This document shows, in pieces, positions 12,721 through 25,200 of a stretch of 64,000 bases of DNA. The stretch is from Setoptus koraiensis. Its lineage: Eukaryota; Arthropoda. A program made the position numbers and the translations under genes. The notes below the pieces were generated by a model. It did no database searches. It worked only from the letters and a program-made list of their open reading frames with translations, and was not told where the DNA came from. Numbering within the stretch: position 1 is the stretch's first letter; each line of letters opens with the position of its first letter. Where the stretch lies: positions 18,910,001 through 18,974,000 of the forward strand of contig CM106585.1 in NCBI GenBank assembly GCA_048013815.1. Reading direction: 5' to 3'.

Positions 12721-13208
12721 GTGGGAGGCAGGAGGGACGGTGACTGGGGGTACACGGGGTACTTCGGGTGCGTGTGACAGACGAGGATGGGTATTAGGGG
12801 TATGGTTTGATTGGGAGGGGGTGGGTTTGGAGGTGGGGGGTGGGGGATAGAGGGGCTATGGGTGTGATGAGTGAGTGATGGGGAGGTGTGTGGGAGTGGT
12901 TGAGTGGGATATTGGGGAGGGGAGGCAGAGAAGAGAGGAGGAGAAGAGGAAAGTAGGAGAGGAAGAGGAAGGTGGAGCGAGAAGAGAAAAGAAAGAAGAG
13001 AGAAGAGAAGAGGAAAATAGAAGGTAAGAGGAGAAGAAGAGGAAGAAGGAGTAGGGAAAGAAGGAGAGAAACGAGAAGGAGGAGAAGAAAGAAAGATAGA
13101 AAGAGAAAGAAAAGAGAGAGAGGGGATGAAGGAAGAGACGAAAAGAGGAAGAAGAGAGGAGAGAAACGAAAAAGAGACGAGTAGAGGGAGGGAGGAAAGA
13201 GAAGAGGC
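12721..13208. repeat. G-rich left shoulder of the purine block
   Basis: G-rich DNA with scattered T and C changes over about 450 bases into GA-rich DNA, and the density of pyrimidines falls steadily to the right. The last pyrimidine before the pure tract is a C at 13,208. It looks like an eroded edge of the same array. It has no coding content. Confidence 0.8.
12813..12846 (+). other. G-quadruplex candidate
   Basis: Five G-tracts of 3, 5, 3, 6 and 5 bases are separated by loops of 1, 1, 9 and 1 bases. This fits the usual intramolecular quadruplex pattern of four or more G3 tracts with short loops. It marks the boundary between receptor-derived sequence and the purine block. Confidence 0.75.
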
Positions 13209-16200
13209 AAAAAGGAAGAAGAGGAAGGAGAGAAAGGAAGAAGAGAAGAAGAAGGAAGAGGAGAAGAGAAAGAAGAAGAGAAGAAAGAAGAAGGAGAGAA
13301 GGAGAGAAGAGAGAAGAGAGAGGAAAGAGAGAGAGAAAGAAAGGAAAGAAGAGAAGAGAGAAAGAGAAAGAAGAGAAGAGAGAAAGAGAGGAAGAGAGAA
13401 GAAAGAGAAAGGAGAGAGAAGAAGAAGAGAGGAAGAGAGAGAAAGAGAGAAGAAGAGAAGAGAAAGAAGAGAGAAGAAGAGAGAAAGAAGAGGAGAAGAG
13501 AGGAAGAAGGAAAGAGAGAAGAGGAGAGAAAGAAGAGAGAAGAGAAAGAGAGGAAGAAGAGAAGAGGAAGAAGAAGAAAGAGAAGGAGAAGAGGAGAAGA
13601 AGAGGAGAGAAAGAAGAGAAGAAGAGAAAGAGAGAAGAGAAAGAGAAGAAGAGAAAGAGGAGAGAAGAGAAAGAGGAGAGAGAAGAAGGAGAGAAGAGAA
13701 GAGAAAGAGAAGGAGAAAGAGAGAGGGAAGAGAAGAGAAGGAAGAAAGAAGAGAGAAAGAGAGAGAAGAGAGAAAGAAAGAAGAGAGGAAAGAGAGGAGA
13801 AGAGAGAAGAAGAGGAAGAAGAAGGAGAAGAAAGGAAGAGGAAGAAGAGAAGAAGAGAAGAGGAAAGAGAGAAGGAGAGAAAGAGAGAAGAAGAAGAAAA
13901 AGGAGAAAGAGAAAGAAGGAGAGAAGAAGAGAGAAAGAGAAGAGAAAGAGAAGAGAAGAAAGAGGAAAGAGAAGGAGAGAAGAAAAGAAGAGAAGAAGAG
14001 AAGAGGAAGAGAAAGAGAGAGAGAAAGAAGAGGAGAAAGAAAGAGAAAGAGAAAGAAGGAAGGAGAAAGAAGAGGAGAAGAGGAGGAAAGAAAGAAGAGG
14101 AGAAGAGAAAGAAAGAGAGAAAAGAAGAGAAAGGAAAGAGGAAGAAGAGAGAAAGGAGAAGAGAAGAGAGAAGAAGAGAAGAGGAGAAGAGGAAGGAAGA
14201 GAAGAAGAAAGAGAGAAGAGAGAAGAAAGAAAGAGAAGAGGAAGAGAAGGAGAAAGAGAGAAGAAAGAAAAGGAGAAGAGAAGAGGAGAGAAAGAAGAAG
14301 AAGAGAAGAGGAAGAGAGGAGAAAGAAGAGAAAGAGAAGAGGAGAAGGAAAGAAGAGAGAGAAGAAGAAAGAGAGAGAAAGAGAGGAAGAGAAGAGAGAA
14401 AGAAGAGGAGAAAGAGGAAGAGAGAAGGAGAAAGAGGAGAGAAGAGAAGGAAAGAAGAGAGGAAGAGAGAGAAAAGAAAGAGAAGGGAGAAGGAAAGAAG
14501 AAAGAAGGAAGAGAGAAAAGAAGGAGAAGAAGAGAAGAGAGGAGAAAAGAGAGAGAAAGAGAAAGAGAAGAAGAAGAGGAGAGAGAGAAGAAGAAAAGGA
14601 GAAGAGAAGAGAGAAAGAAGAGAAAGAGGAGAGAAGAGAAGAAGAGGAGAGAGGAAGAAGGAAAGAAGAAAGAAGAAGAGAAGAAGAGAGAGAAAAGAAG
14701 AGAAAGAGAGAAGAAAGAGAAAGAGGAAGAAGAAAGAAGAGAGAAGAGAGAAAAGAGAAGAGAAAAGAAGAGAGAAGAGAAGAGAAGAGAAGAAGAGAAG
14801 AGAAAGGAGAGAGAAGAGAAAAGAGAGAAGAGGAAAGAAGAAGAGAAGAGAAGAGAAGGAGAAGAAGGAGAGAAAGAAGAGGAAGAGAGAAGAAGAAAAG
14901 AAGAGAAGAGGAAAGAGAGAAGAAGAGGAAGAGAAGAAAAGAGAGAAGAGGAGAAGAAGGAGAGAAAGAAAGAAGAGGAGAAGAGAAGAGAGGAAGAAGA
15001 GAAAAGAAGAAAGGAGAGAAGAGAAGAAAGAGAAGAGAGGAAAGAGAGGAGAAGAGAAAGAAAGAAGAGAGAAGAAGAGAAAGAAGAAAGAGAAGAGAAG
15101 AAGAGAAGAAGAGAAAAGAAAGAAGAGAGGAAGAGAAAGAGAGAGGAGAAGAAGAAGGAGAGAAGAAGAGAAGGAGAGAAAGAAGAAGAAAGAGAGGAAA
15201 GAAGAAGGAGAAGGAGAAGAGGAAGAAAGAGAGAAGAGAAAGAGAAAGAGAGAAAGAAGAGAGGAAGAGAAGAAGAGAAGAAGAAGGAAGAGAGAAGAGA
15301 AGAAGAGAAGAGGAAGAGGAAAGAAGAGGAAAGAGAAGAAAAGAAGAGAAGAAGAGAGAAGAAGAGAAGAGAAAGAGAAAGAGGAAGAGAGAGAAGAAAG
15401 AGAAGAGAGAGAAGAGGAAGAAGAGAGAAGAAGAAAAGAGAGAAAGAGAAGAGAAGAGGAAAGAGAGAAGAGAAAGAGAAGAGAAGAAGGAGAGAGAAGG
15501 AGAGGAGAAGAAGAAAGAAGAGAAGAGAGGAGAGAAAGAGAAGAGAGAAGAGGAAGAAAGAAGAGAAGAGAAAGAGAGAAGAGAGAGAAGAAAGAGAAGA
15601 AGAGAAAGAGAAGAAGAGAAGAAGAGAAAGAAGAAGGAGAGAAAGAAGAAAGAGAAAAGAAGAGAAAGAAGAGAAGAAGGAGAAAGAGAAGAAAAGAAGA
15701 AGAAAGGAGAAAAGAAGAGAAGGAAGAGAAGAAGGAAGAGAAGAAGAGAAAAGAAAGAAGGAGAGAAGAAAGAGAAGAAGGAGAGAAAGAAGAGAAGAGA
15801 AAAGAAGAAGAGGAAAGAAGAAAGAAAGAGAAAGAAGAGAAGAGAAGAGAAGGAGAGAAAGAGAGAAAAGAGAAGAAGAGAAGAGAGAAAGAAAGAGAAG
15901 AGAAGAGAAAGAGAAGAAAGAGAAGAGAGAAAAGAGGAAGAAAGAGAAAGAAGAGAGAAGAGAAAGAAGAGAGAGAGAAGGAAGAAAGAGAAGAAAGAAG
16001 AAGGAGAAGAAGAGAGAAGAAGAGAAAGAAAGAAGAAAAGAGGAGAAGAGAAGAAGAGGAAGAGAGAAGGAGAAGAGAAGGAAGAGAAGAGAGAGGAAGA
16101 AGAAAGAGAGAAGAGAGGAAGAAGGAGAAGAGAAGAAAGAGAAAGAGAAGAGGAGAAGAAGAGAAAGAAGAGAGAAGGAGGAGAAGAGAAGAGAGGAAGA

Positions 16201-19200
16201 GAAAGAGGAAGAAGAGAAGAGAGAAGAGAGAAAGAAGAGAGGAAGAGAGGAGAAGAAGAGAAAGGAGAAGAGAAGAAGAAAGAGAGGAGGAGAAAGAAGA
16301 GAAGAAGAGGAGAAAGAGAAGAGAGGAGAAGAGAGGAGAAAGAAGAGGAGAAGAGGAGAAAGAGAGAAGAGAGAAAGGAAGAGAAAGAAGAAGGAGAGGA
16401 GAAGAAAGGAAGAGGAAAGAGAAGAGAAGGAGAAGAAAGAAAGAAGGAGAGGAAGAGAGGAAGAAGAGAAGGAGAGAAAGAAGAAAGGAGAAGAGAAGAG
16501 GAAGAGGAAGAGAAGAGAGAAGAGAAGAAGGAGAGAAGAAGAAGAGGAGAAGAGAGGAAGAGAGAGGAAGAGAAAGGAGAAGAGGAGAGAAGAGAGGAAG
16601 AAGAGAGAAAGGAGAGGAGAAAGAAGAGAGAGGAGAAGGAAGAGAAAGAGGAGAAGGAGAGAAGAAGGAGGGAGGAAAGAAGAAGAGGAGAAGAGGAGAG
16701 AGGAAGAAGAGAGAGAGAAAGAAGGAGAGAAAGAGAGAGAAGAGGAGAGAGAAAGAGAAGGGAGAAGAGAAGAAGAGGAGAGAAGAGAGAGAAGAAAGAG
16801 AAGAGGAGAAAGAGAGGAGAGAAGAGAGGAGAAGAGAAAGAGGAGAGAAAGAAAGAGAAGAAGAGAAGGAGAGAAGAAGAGGAGAAAGAAGAGAAGAAGG
16901 AGAGAAGAAGAGAGGAAGAAAGAGAGGAGAGAAGAGAGAAGAAGGGAGAGAGAGGAAGAGAAAGGAGAAGAGAGAGAGAAAGGAAGAGAGAAGAGAAGAG
17001 AAGGAGAGGAGAAGAGAAAGAGAAGAAGAGGAGAAGAAGAGAGGAGAAGAGAGGAAAGAAGAAAGGAGAAGAGAGGAAGAAGAGGAAGAGAGGAGGAGAA
17101 GAGAAGAGAAGAAAGAGGAGGAGAAGAGGGAGAGAAGAGGAAGAGAGAGAGAAGGAAGGAGAGAAAGAAGAGAAGGAGAGAAGGAAGAGAAGAAGAGGGA
17201 AGAGGAGAAAGAAGGAGAGAAGAAAGAGAGGAGAAAGAAGAGAAGAGGAGAGGAGAAGAGGAGAGAAGAGAGAGGAAGGAGAAGAAGAGAGAAGGAGGAG
17301 GGAAAGAGAGAGAGAGGAGAAGGAGAAAGAAGAGGAGAAGAAGAGAGGAGAGGAAAGAAGAAGAGGAGAGAGAAGAGGAGAAGAAGAGAGGAGAGAGGAG
17401 AAGGAGAGAAGAAAGAGAAGAAGAGGGAGGAAGAGAAGAGAAGAGAGAGAAAGAGAGAGAGAAGAAGGAGAAGAGAGAAAGAGAGAGGAGAAGAGAAGAG
17501 GAGAAGAAGAGAGGAGAAGAGGAAGAGAGAAGAGAAAGAGGAGAGGAAGAGAGGGAAGAAGAAGAGGAAAGAGAAGAAGGAGGAGAAGAGAAGAGAAGAA
17601 AGGAGAGAGAGGGAAAAGAAGAGGAGAAGAGAAGAGGAGGAGAGAGGAAGAGAAAGGAGAAGAGGAGAAGAGAAGGAAAGAGAAGAGGAGAGAAAGAGGA
17701 GAGGAAGAAAGAAGAGAAGAGAGAGAAGGAGAGAGGAGAAAGAAGAAAGAGGAGAAGAGGAAGGAGAAGAAGAGAGGAAGAGAAGGAGAGAGAAAGAGAA
17801 GAGAGGAGAAGAAAGAGAGAAGAGAGGAAAGAAGAGAAGAGGAGAGAAAGAGAGAAAGAGAGAGGAGAGGAGAAAGAGAGAGAAGAGGGAAGAAGAAGAG
17901 AGAAGAAGGAGAAGAGAGAGAAGAGGAGAAGAGAAGAGAGAAGGAAGAGAAGAAGAGAGAGGAGAGGAGAGAAGAGAGAGAAGAGAGGAAAAGAAGAGAA
18001 GAGAGAAAGGAGAAGAGAAAGAGGAGAGAAGAGGAGAAGAAGAGAAGAAGAAGAGGAAGAGAGGAAGGAGAAGAGGAGAAGGAGAAGAAGGAGAGAGAAA
18101 GAAGAAGAGGAAGAGAGGAAGAAGAAGAGGAGGAGAAGAGAAGAGGAGAAGGAGGAGAAAGAAGAGAAGAAGAAGAGAGAAAGAAGAGAAGAGAGGAGAG
18201 AAGAGAGAGAAAGAGGAAGAGGAAGAGGAGAAAGAAGAGAGAGGAGAAAGGAAGAGAGAAAGAGAGGAAGAGAAGAGGAGAAGGAAGAGAGAAAGAGAGG
18301 AGAGGAGAAGAAAGAGAGAAGAGAGGAAGAAAGAGGAGAAGAGAAGAGGAGAAGAAGAGAGAAGAGAAGAGGAGAGAAGAAGAGAGAAGAGAGAGGAAAG
18401 GAGAGGAAGAGAGGAAGAGAAGAGAAGAGGAGGAGAAGAAGAAGAGAAGGAGAGGAAGAAGAAAAGGAGAGAGAAGAGAGGAAGAAGAGAGAAGAAGAGA
18501 AGAGGAGAAAGAAGAGGAGAAGAGAAGAGAGAAGAGGGAGAAGAAGAAGAAGAGGAAGAAGAAGAGAAAGGAGAGAGGAGAAGAGAGAGAAGGAAGAAGA
18601 GAAGAGAGAAAGAGAGGAGAGAAGAGGAGAGAAGAAGAGGAGAAGAGAGAGGAAGAGAGGAAAGAAGAGAGAGGAGAGAAGGAGAAGAGAGAAGGGAGGA
18701 AGAGAAGAAAGAGAAGAGAAGAAGAGAGAGAGGAGAAGAAGAGAGGAGAAGAAGAGAAAGGAGAGGAGAAGAGAGAAGAGAAGAGAGGAGAGAAAGAAGA
18801 AGGAGAAGAGAAAGGAGAGAGGAGAGAAGAGGAAGAAGAAGAGGAGAGAAGGAGAGAAGAGAGAAAGAGAGAGGAAGAGAGAAAAGAGAGGGAGAGAGAA
18901 GAGAAGAGAGAAGGAGAGGAAGAGAGAGGAAGAGAAAAGAGAAGAGGAAGGAGAAGAAAGGAAGAGAAGGAGAGAAGAGAAGAGGAAGAGAGGAGAAGAG
19001 AGAGAAGAGGAAGAGAAGAAGAGGAGAGAGAAGGAGGAAGAAGAAGAGGAGAAGAGGAGAGAAAGAAAGAAAGGAGAGGAGAAAGAAGAGGAGAAGAAGA
19101 GAAGAGAGGAGAAGGAGAAAGAAGAGAAGGAGAGGAGAAGAGAGAAGGAGAGAAAAGAAGAGAAGAGGAAGAGGAGAAAAGGAGAGAGAAGAGAAGAGGA

Positions 19201-22200
19201 AGAGAAGAAGAGAAGAGAGGAGAAAGAGAAGAGAGAAGGAAGAGAGAAGGAGAAGAAGAGGAGAAAGAGAAGAGAGGAAGAAGAAGAGGAGAAGAAAGAG
19301 AGGAAGAGAGAGGAGAAGAGAAGGAGAGAAGAAGAGGAGAAAGGAGAAGAGAGGAAGAGGAGAGAAGGAGAAGAGAGGAAGAGGAGAAAGGAGAAAGAAG
19401 AGGAAGAAGAGAAGAGAGAGGAGAGAGAGGAAGAAGAAGAGAGGAGAAGAGAGAGAGAAAAGAAGGAGAGGAGAAGAGAAAGAAGAGAGAAGAGAGGAAG
19501 AAGGAAGAGGAGAGAGGAGAAGAGAGAAGGAGAAGAGAAGAAAGGAGAGAAGAGAGAGAGGAGAAGGAAAAAGAAGAGAGAAAGAAGGAGAGAAGAAGGA
19601 GAGAGAGGAAAGAAGGGAGAAGAGAGAGGAGGAAAGAAGAGAAGGAGAGAAGAGGAGAAGAGGAGAAGAAAGAAGAAGGAGGAGAAGGAGAAGAAGAGGA
19701 GAGGAGAGGAAAGAAGGAAGAGAAGAGAGAAGAAGGGAGAAGAAGAGAAGAGAAGAGAGGGAGAAAAGAAGAGAGGAAGAGAGAGAAGAGGAGAGAAAGA
19801 AGAAGAGGGAAGAGAGGAAGAGAGGAGAGAAGAGAAGAGGAGAGGAAAGAGAGAAGAAAGAGAAGGAGAGAGAAGAGAGAAAGAAGAGAGGAGAAGAGAG
19901 AAGAGAGAAGAGGAGAGAAAGAGAGAGGGAAGAGGAAGAGAAGAGAGGAGGAAGAGAGGAGAGAAAGAGGAGAAGAGAAGAGGAGAGGAGAAAGAAGAGG
20001 AGAAGGAGAAGAGAAGAGGAGAAGGAGAGAAGAAAGAGGAGAAGGAGAGAAAGGAGAGAAAGAGGAGAAAGAGAAGGAGAGAGAGAAGAGGAGAAGAGAA
20101 AGGAGAGAAGAGGAAAGAGAGAGGAGAAGGAAGAGAAGAGGAGGAGAAAGAGAGAAGAAAGAGAAGAGAGGAAGAGAGAAGGGAAGAGAAGAGAGGAGAG
20201 GAGAGAGAAGAAGAAGGAGAGGAAAGAGAGGAGAAGAGGAGGAAGAGAAGGAAGAGGAGAGAAGAAAGAGAAGAAAAGGAAGAGAGGGAAGAGGAGAGAA
20301 GAAGAGAAAAGAGAGAAGAGGAGAAGAGAAGAGAAAGAAGAAGGAGAGGAAAGAGAAGAGGAGAAGAGAAGAGAAGAAGAGAAGAGAAGAAAGGAGAGAA
20401 AGAGAAAGAAAGAAGGAGAAGAGGAAAGAAAGAGAGAGGAAGAAGAGAAGAGAAGAAGAGAAAAGAGGAAGAGAGGAGAAAGAAGAGGAGAGGAAGAAGA
20501 GGAGAGAAGAGAAAGAGAGAAGAGAGAAGAGAGGAAGAGAAAGGAGAGGAGAAAGAAGAGGAGAAGAGAAAGAAGAAGAGAGGGAAGAAGGAGAAAGAAG
20601 AGAGAAGAAAGAGAGAAGGAAGAGAGAAGGAGAGAGGAAGAAAAGAGGAGAAGAGAAGAGGAGAGAAAGAGAAGAAGGAGAAAGAAGGAGAGAAGAAGAG
20701 AAGAGGAAAGAGAGGAGAAGAGAAGAGGAAAGGAAAAGAAGAGGAGAGAGAAAGAAGAGAGGAGAGAAGAGAAGGAAGAAGAGGAGAAGAGAAGAAAGGA
20801 GAGAGAAGAGAGAAGAAGAAAGAGAAGGAGAAGAGGAAGAAAAGAAGAGGAGAAAGAGAGGAAAGAAAGAAGAGGAGAAGAGAGGAGAAAGAGAGAAGAG
20901 GAGAGAGAAAGAGAGAAAGAGAGAGAGGAGGAGAAAGAGGAGAGGAAGAGAGAGGAAGAGAAGAGAAGAGAAGGAAAGAGGAGAAGAGAAAAGAAGAGGA
21001 AGAAGGAGAAGAGAGAAGGAGGAAGAAAGAAGAGAAAGAGAAGGGAGAAGAGAGAAGAAGAGAGAAGAGAGAAGAAGGAAGAGAAGAGAGAAAGGAGAAA
21101 GAGAGAAAGAGAGGAGAGGAAAAGAAGGAGAAGAGAAAAGAGAGAGAAGAAGAGAGGAAGAGAAAGAGAGGAAAAAGAGAAGAAGGAGAGAAGAGGAGAG
21201 AGAAGAAGAGAGAAGAAGAAAAGAGGAAGAAGAAGAAGAGGAAGAGGAGAAAGAGAAGAGGAAGGAGAGAAGAGAAGAAGAAGAGAAGAGGAGAAGAAGA
21301 AGGGAGAGAGAAGAAGGAAAGAGAAGAAGAAGAAAGAGGAGAGGAGAAGGAGAGAAGAAAGAGAAGAGAAAGGAGAGAAAGAGAAGAAGAAAGAGAGGAA
21401 AGAGAGGAGAAGAGAAAGAAGAGAAGAGAAGAGAGAGAAAGGAGGAGAGAAGAAGAAAAGAGAGAGAAAGAAGAAGGAGAGGAGAAAGAAGAAGAGGAAA
21501 GAAGAGAGGAAGAGAAGAGAAGAGGAGAAAGAAGAAGAAAAAGAGGAGAGGGAAGAGAGAAAGAAGAGAGGAAGAGAAGAGAGAAGAAAGGAGAAGAAGA
21601 GGAGAAAGAAAGAGAAGAGAAAGAGAGAAAGAGAAGAGAGGAGAAGAGAAAGAGGAAGAGAGAAAGAAGAGAGAAAAAGGAAGAAGAAAGAGAGGAAAGA
21701 GAAAAGGAGAAGAGAAGGAGAGAAAGAAGAAGAGGAAGAAAGAGAGAGGAGAAGAGGAGAAGAAAGAGAAGAAGAGGAAGAGAAGAAGGAAAAAGAGAGG
21801 AGAAGAGGAAGAGAAAGAGAAGAGAGAGGAAGAAGAAAGAAGGAAGAAAGAAAAGGAGAAGAAGAGGAAAGAAGAGAAAGAGGAGGAAGAAGAAGAGAAA
21901 GAAGAGAGAAGAAAGGAGAAAGAAGAGAAGAGAGAGAAAGAGAAGAAGAAAGAGAGAAGAGAAAGAAGAGAGGAGAAGAGAAAGAAGAGAAGAGAAGAAA
22001 GAGAGAAAGAAGAGAAGAGAGGAAAGAAGAGAAGAAGAAAGAGAGAGAAAGAAAGAGGAAGAGAAGAGAAGAAGAGAGGAGAGAAAAGAGAAGAAGAGAA
22101 GAAAGAGAGGAAGAGAAAAGAGAAAGGAAAGAAGGAGAGAAGAGGAAGAGAAGAGAAGAAGAGAAAGAGGAAGAAGAAAGAAGGAGAAGGAGAAGAGAAG

Positions 22201-25200
22201 AGGAAGAAGAGAAAGAAGAAAGAGAGGAAGAAGAAGAAAAGAGGAAAGAAGAGAGGAAGAGAAGAGAAAAGAAAGAAGGAAGAAAGAGAGAAAGGAGAGG
22301 AGAAAGAAGAAGAGGAAGAAGAAAAGAAGAGAGAAGAAAGAGGAGAAGAGAAGGAGAAAGAAGAGGAAGAAAGAGAGAAGAGGAGAAAGAGAGAAAGAGA
22401 AGAAGGAGGAAAGAAGAGAAGAAAGAAGAAGAGGAGAAGAGAAAAGAGGAGAGAGAAAGAGAAGAAAGAGAGGAAGAGAGAAGAAAGAGAAGAAGAGGAA
22501 AAGAAGAGAGAGGAAGAGAAAGAGAGAAAAGGAAAGAAGAGAGAGAGAAGAAAGAGAAGAAGAGAAGAAGAGAGAAAGAGAAGAAAAGAAGAGGGAGAGA
22601 AAGAAGGAAGAAGAGAGAGAAGGAGAAGAAGAGAAGGAAGAGAAGAGAGAGAGAAGAAAGGAAAGAAGAGGAAGAGAGAGAAGAAGAGAAGAGAAAGAAA
22701 AGAAGAGGAAGAAGGAGAAGAAGAGAAGAGAAGAGAGGAAAGAGAGAGAAAGAAAAGAGGAAGAGAAGAAGGAGAAGAAAGAAGAGGGAGAAGAGAAGGA
22801 AAGAGAGAAGAAGAAGAGAAGGAGAGAAAGAAAGAGGAAGAGAGAGGAAGAAGAGAAGAGGAAGAAGAAGAAGGAAGAAAGAAGAGAGAAAGAGGAGAAA
22901 GAAAGAGAGAAGAGAAGAGAAAAGAGGAAGAAAGGAGAGAGAGAAAGAAGAAAGAAGGAGAAAGAGAAGGAGAGAAAGAAAGAGAGAGAAAGAAGAAAGA
23001 AGAGAGAAAGAGAGGGAGAAGAGAGGAAGAAAGAGAAGAGAAGAGAAAGAGAGAAAAAAGAAGAGAGGAGAAGAAGAAAGAGAAGAGGAAGAAGGAGGAG
23101 AGAGGAAAGAGAAAGAGAAGGAAGAGAAGAGGAAAGAGAAGAAAGAGAAGAAGGAGAGAGAAGAAGAGAAAGAAGAAAGAGAGAGGAGAAAGAAGAGAAA
23201 GGAGAGAAGAAGGAAAGAAGAGAAGAAGGAGAAGAGAGAGAAGAAGGAAAGAGAGAAGAGGAGAAGAGAAAGAGGAAGAGAAGAAAGAGAGAAGAAGGAG
23301 AGAAAGGAGAAGAGAAGAGAAGAGAGAGAAGAAAAAGAGGAAGAGAAAGGAGGAAGAAGAAAGAGAAAAGAGGAGAGAGAGAAAGAGAAGAGAGGAGAAG
23401 AAGAAGAGAAGGAAAAGAGAAGAGGGAAAGAAGAGAGAGAAAGAGAGAGAAAGAGGAGAAGAAAGAGAAGAAGAGAAGGAGAGAAAAGAGGAAGAGAGAG
23501 AAGAGAAGGAGAGAGAAAAGGAGAAGAAGAGAAAGAGAGAAGGGAAGAAGAGAGGAAGAAGAGAGAGGAGAAGGAGAAGAAGAAAGAGAAAAGAGAGAAG
23601 AAGGAGAAAGGAAGAGAGAGAAAAGAGAGGAAAGAGAGAAGGAAGAGAGAAGAAGGAGGAGAAGAGAAAGAGAAGAGAAGAAAGAGAAGGAGAAAAGGAG
23701 AAGAGAGAGGAAGAAGAGGAAGAGAAGAGAGGAGAAGAGAGAAAAGAGAAGAGAAGGAAAGAAGAGAGAGAAAGAAGAGAAAGAGAAGAAGAAGGAAAGA
23801 AGAGAGAAGAGGAGAAAGAAGAGAGAGAAGAGAGAAAGAAGAGGAAGAGAAGAAAGAGAAAGAAGAGGAAGAGAAAGAGAGAAGAAGAAGAGAAGGAGAG
23901 AGAAAGAAGAAGAGAAGGAGAGAAGAGAAAGAAGAGAGGAAGAGAGGAAGAGAAGAGAGAAAGAGAAGAAAGAGAGAAGAGAGAGAAGAAGAGAAAGAGA
24001 AGAAAGAGAGAAGGAGAGAGAAAAGGAGAGAGAAAGAGAAAGAAGAGAAAAGAGGAGAAGAGAAGAAAAGAAAGAGAAGAAGGAAGAAGAGAAAGAGGAG
24101 AAAGAGAAGAGGAGAAGAAGAGGAGAAAGAGAAGAGAAGAAAGAGAGAAAGAGAGAAGAGAGAGAAGAGAGAAGAGAAAAGAGAGAAAGAAGAGGAGAAA
24201 AGAGAAGAGAAAAGAGAAGAGAGGAAGAGGAAAAAGAGAGAAGAGAGAAGAAGAAAGAGAAGGAGAAAAGAAGAGAAAGAGGAGAAGAAGAGAAGAAGAG
24301 GAGAAGAAGGAAGAGAAAGAGGAGAAGAGGAAGAAAGAGAGAAGAAGAGAAAGAAGAAAGAGGAAGAGAGAAAGAGAGAAGGAGAAGAGAAGAGAAGAAG
24401 AAGAGAAGAGAGGAGAGAAAGAGAAGAGGAGAGAAAGAGGAAGAAGAGAGGAAGAAAAGAGAAGAAGAGAAGAGAAAAGAAGAGAAGAGAAAGAGAAGAA
24501 GAGGAGAAAGAGAAGGAAAAGAGAGAAAGAGGAGAGAAGAGAGAAAGAGAGAAGAGAGAAAGAAGAAGAGGAAGAGGAGAAGAAAGAAAGAGAAAGAGAA
24601 GGAGAGAAGAGAAGAGAAGAGAAAGAGAAGGAGAGGAAAGAAAGAAGAGAGAAAGAAGGAGAGAAAGAAGAAAGAAGGAGAAAGAGAAAGAGAGGAAGAG
24701 AAGAGGAGAGGAGAAAGAAGAAGAAGAGAAAGAAGAGAAGAAGAGAGAAGAAGAAAGAGAAGGAGAAGAAAGAAGAAGAAAGAAGAGGAGAAAGAAAGAG
24801 AAGAGAGAGAGGAAGAGAAAAGAAGAAGAGAAAGAGAGAAGAGGAAGAGAAGAGAAAGAAGAGAAAGGAGAGAGAAGAAGAAAAGAGAGAAGGAGAAGAG
24901 AGAAGGAAAGAGAAGAGAGAAAGAAAGAGAAGAAAAAGAAGAGAAGAGAAAGAGAGAAAGAGAGAAGAAAAGAGAGAAGAAAGAGAAGAAGAGAGAGGAA
25001 GAAGAAGAGAAGAGAAGAGAAAAGAGGAAAGAAGAGAGAAAAGAGAAGGAAGAGAAAGAGAGAAGAGAAGAAGAGAGAAGAGAGAGAAGAAAGAAGAGAG
25101 GAGAAGAGAGAAGAGAAGAAGAAAAGAAGAGAAAGAGAGAGAAGAAAGAGAAGAAGAAGGAGAAGAAAAGAGAAGAGAGAAAGAAAAGAAGGAGAGAAGA

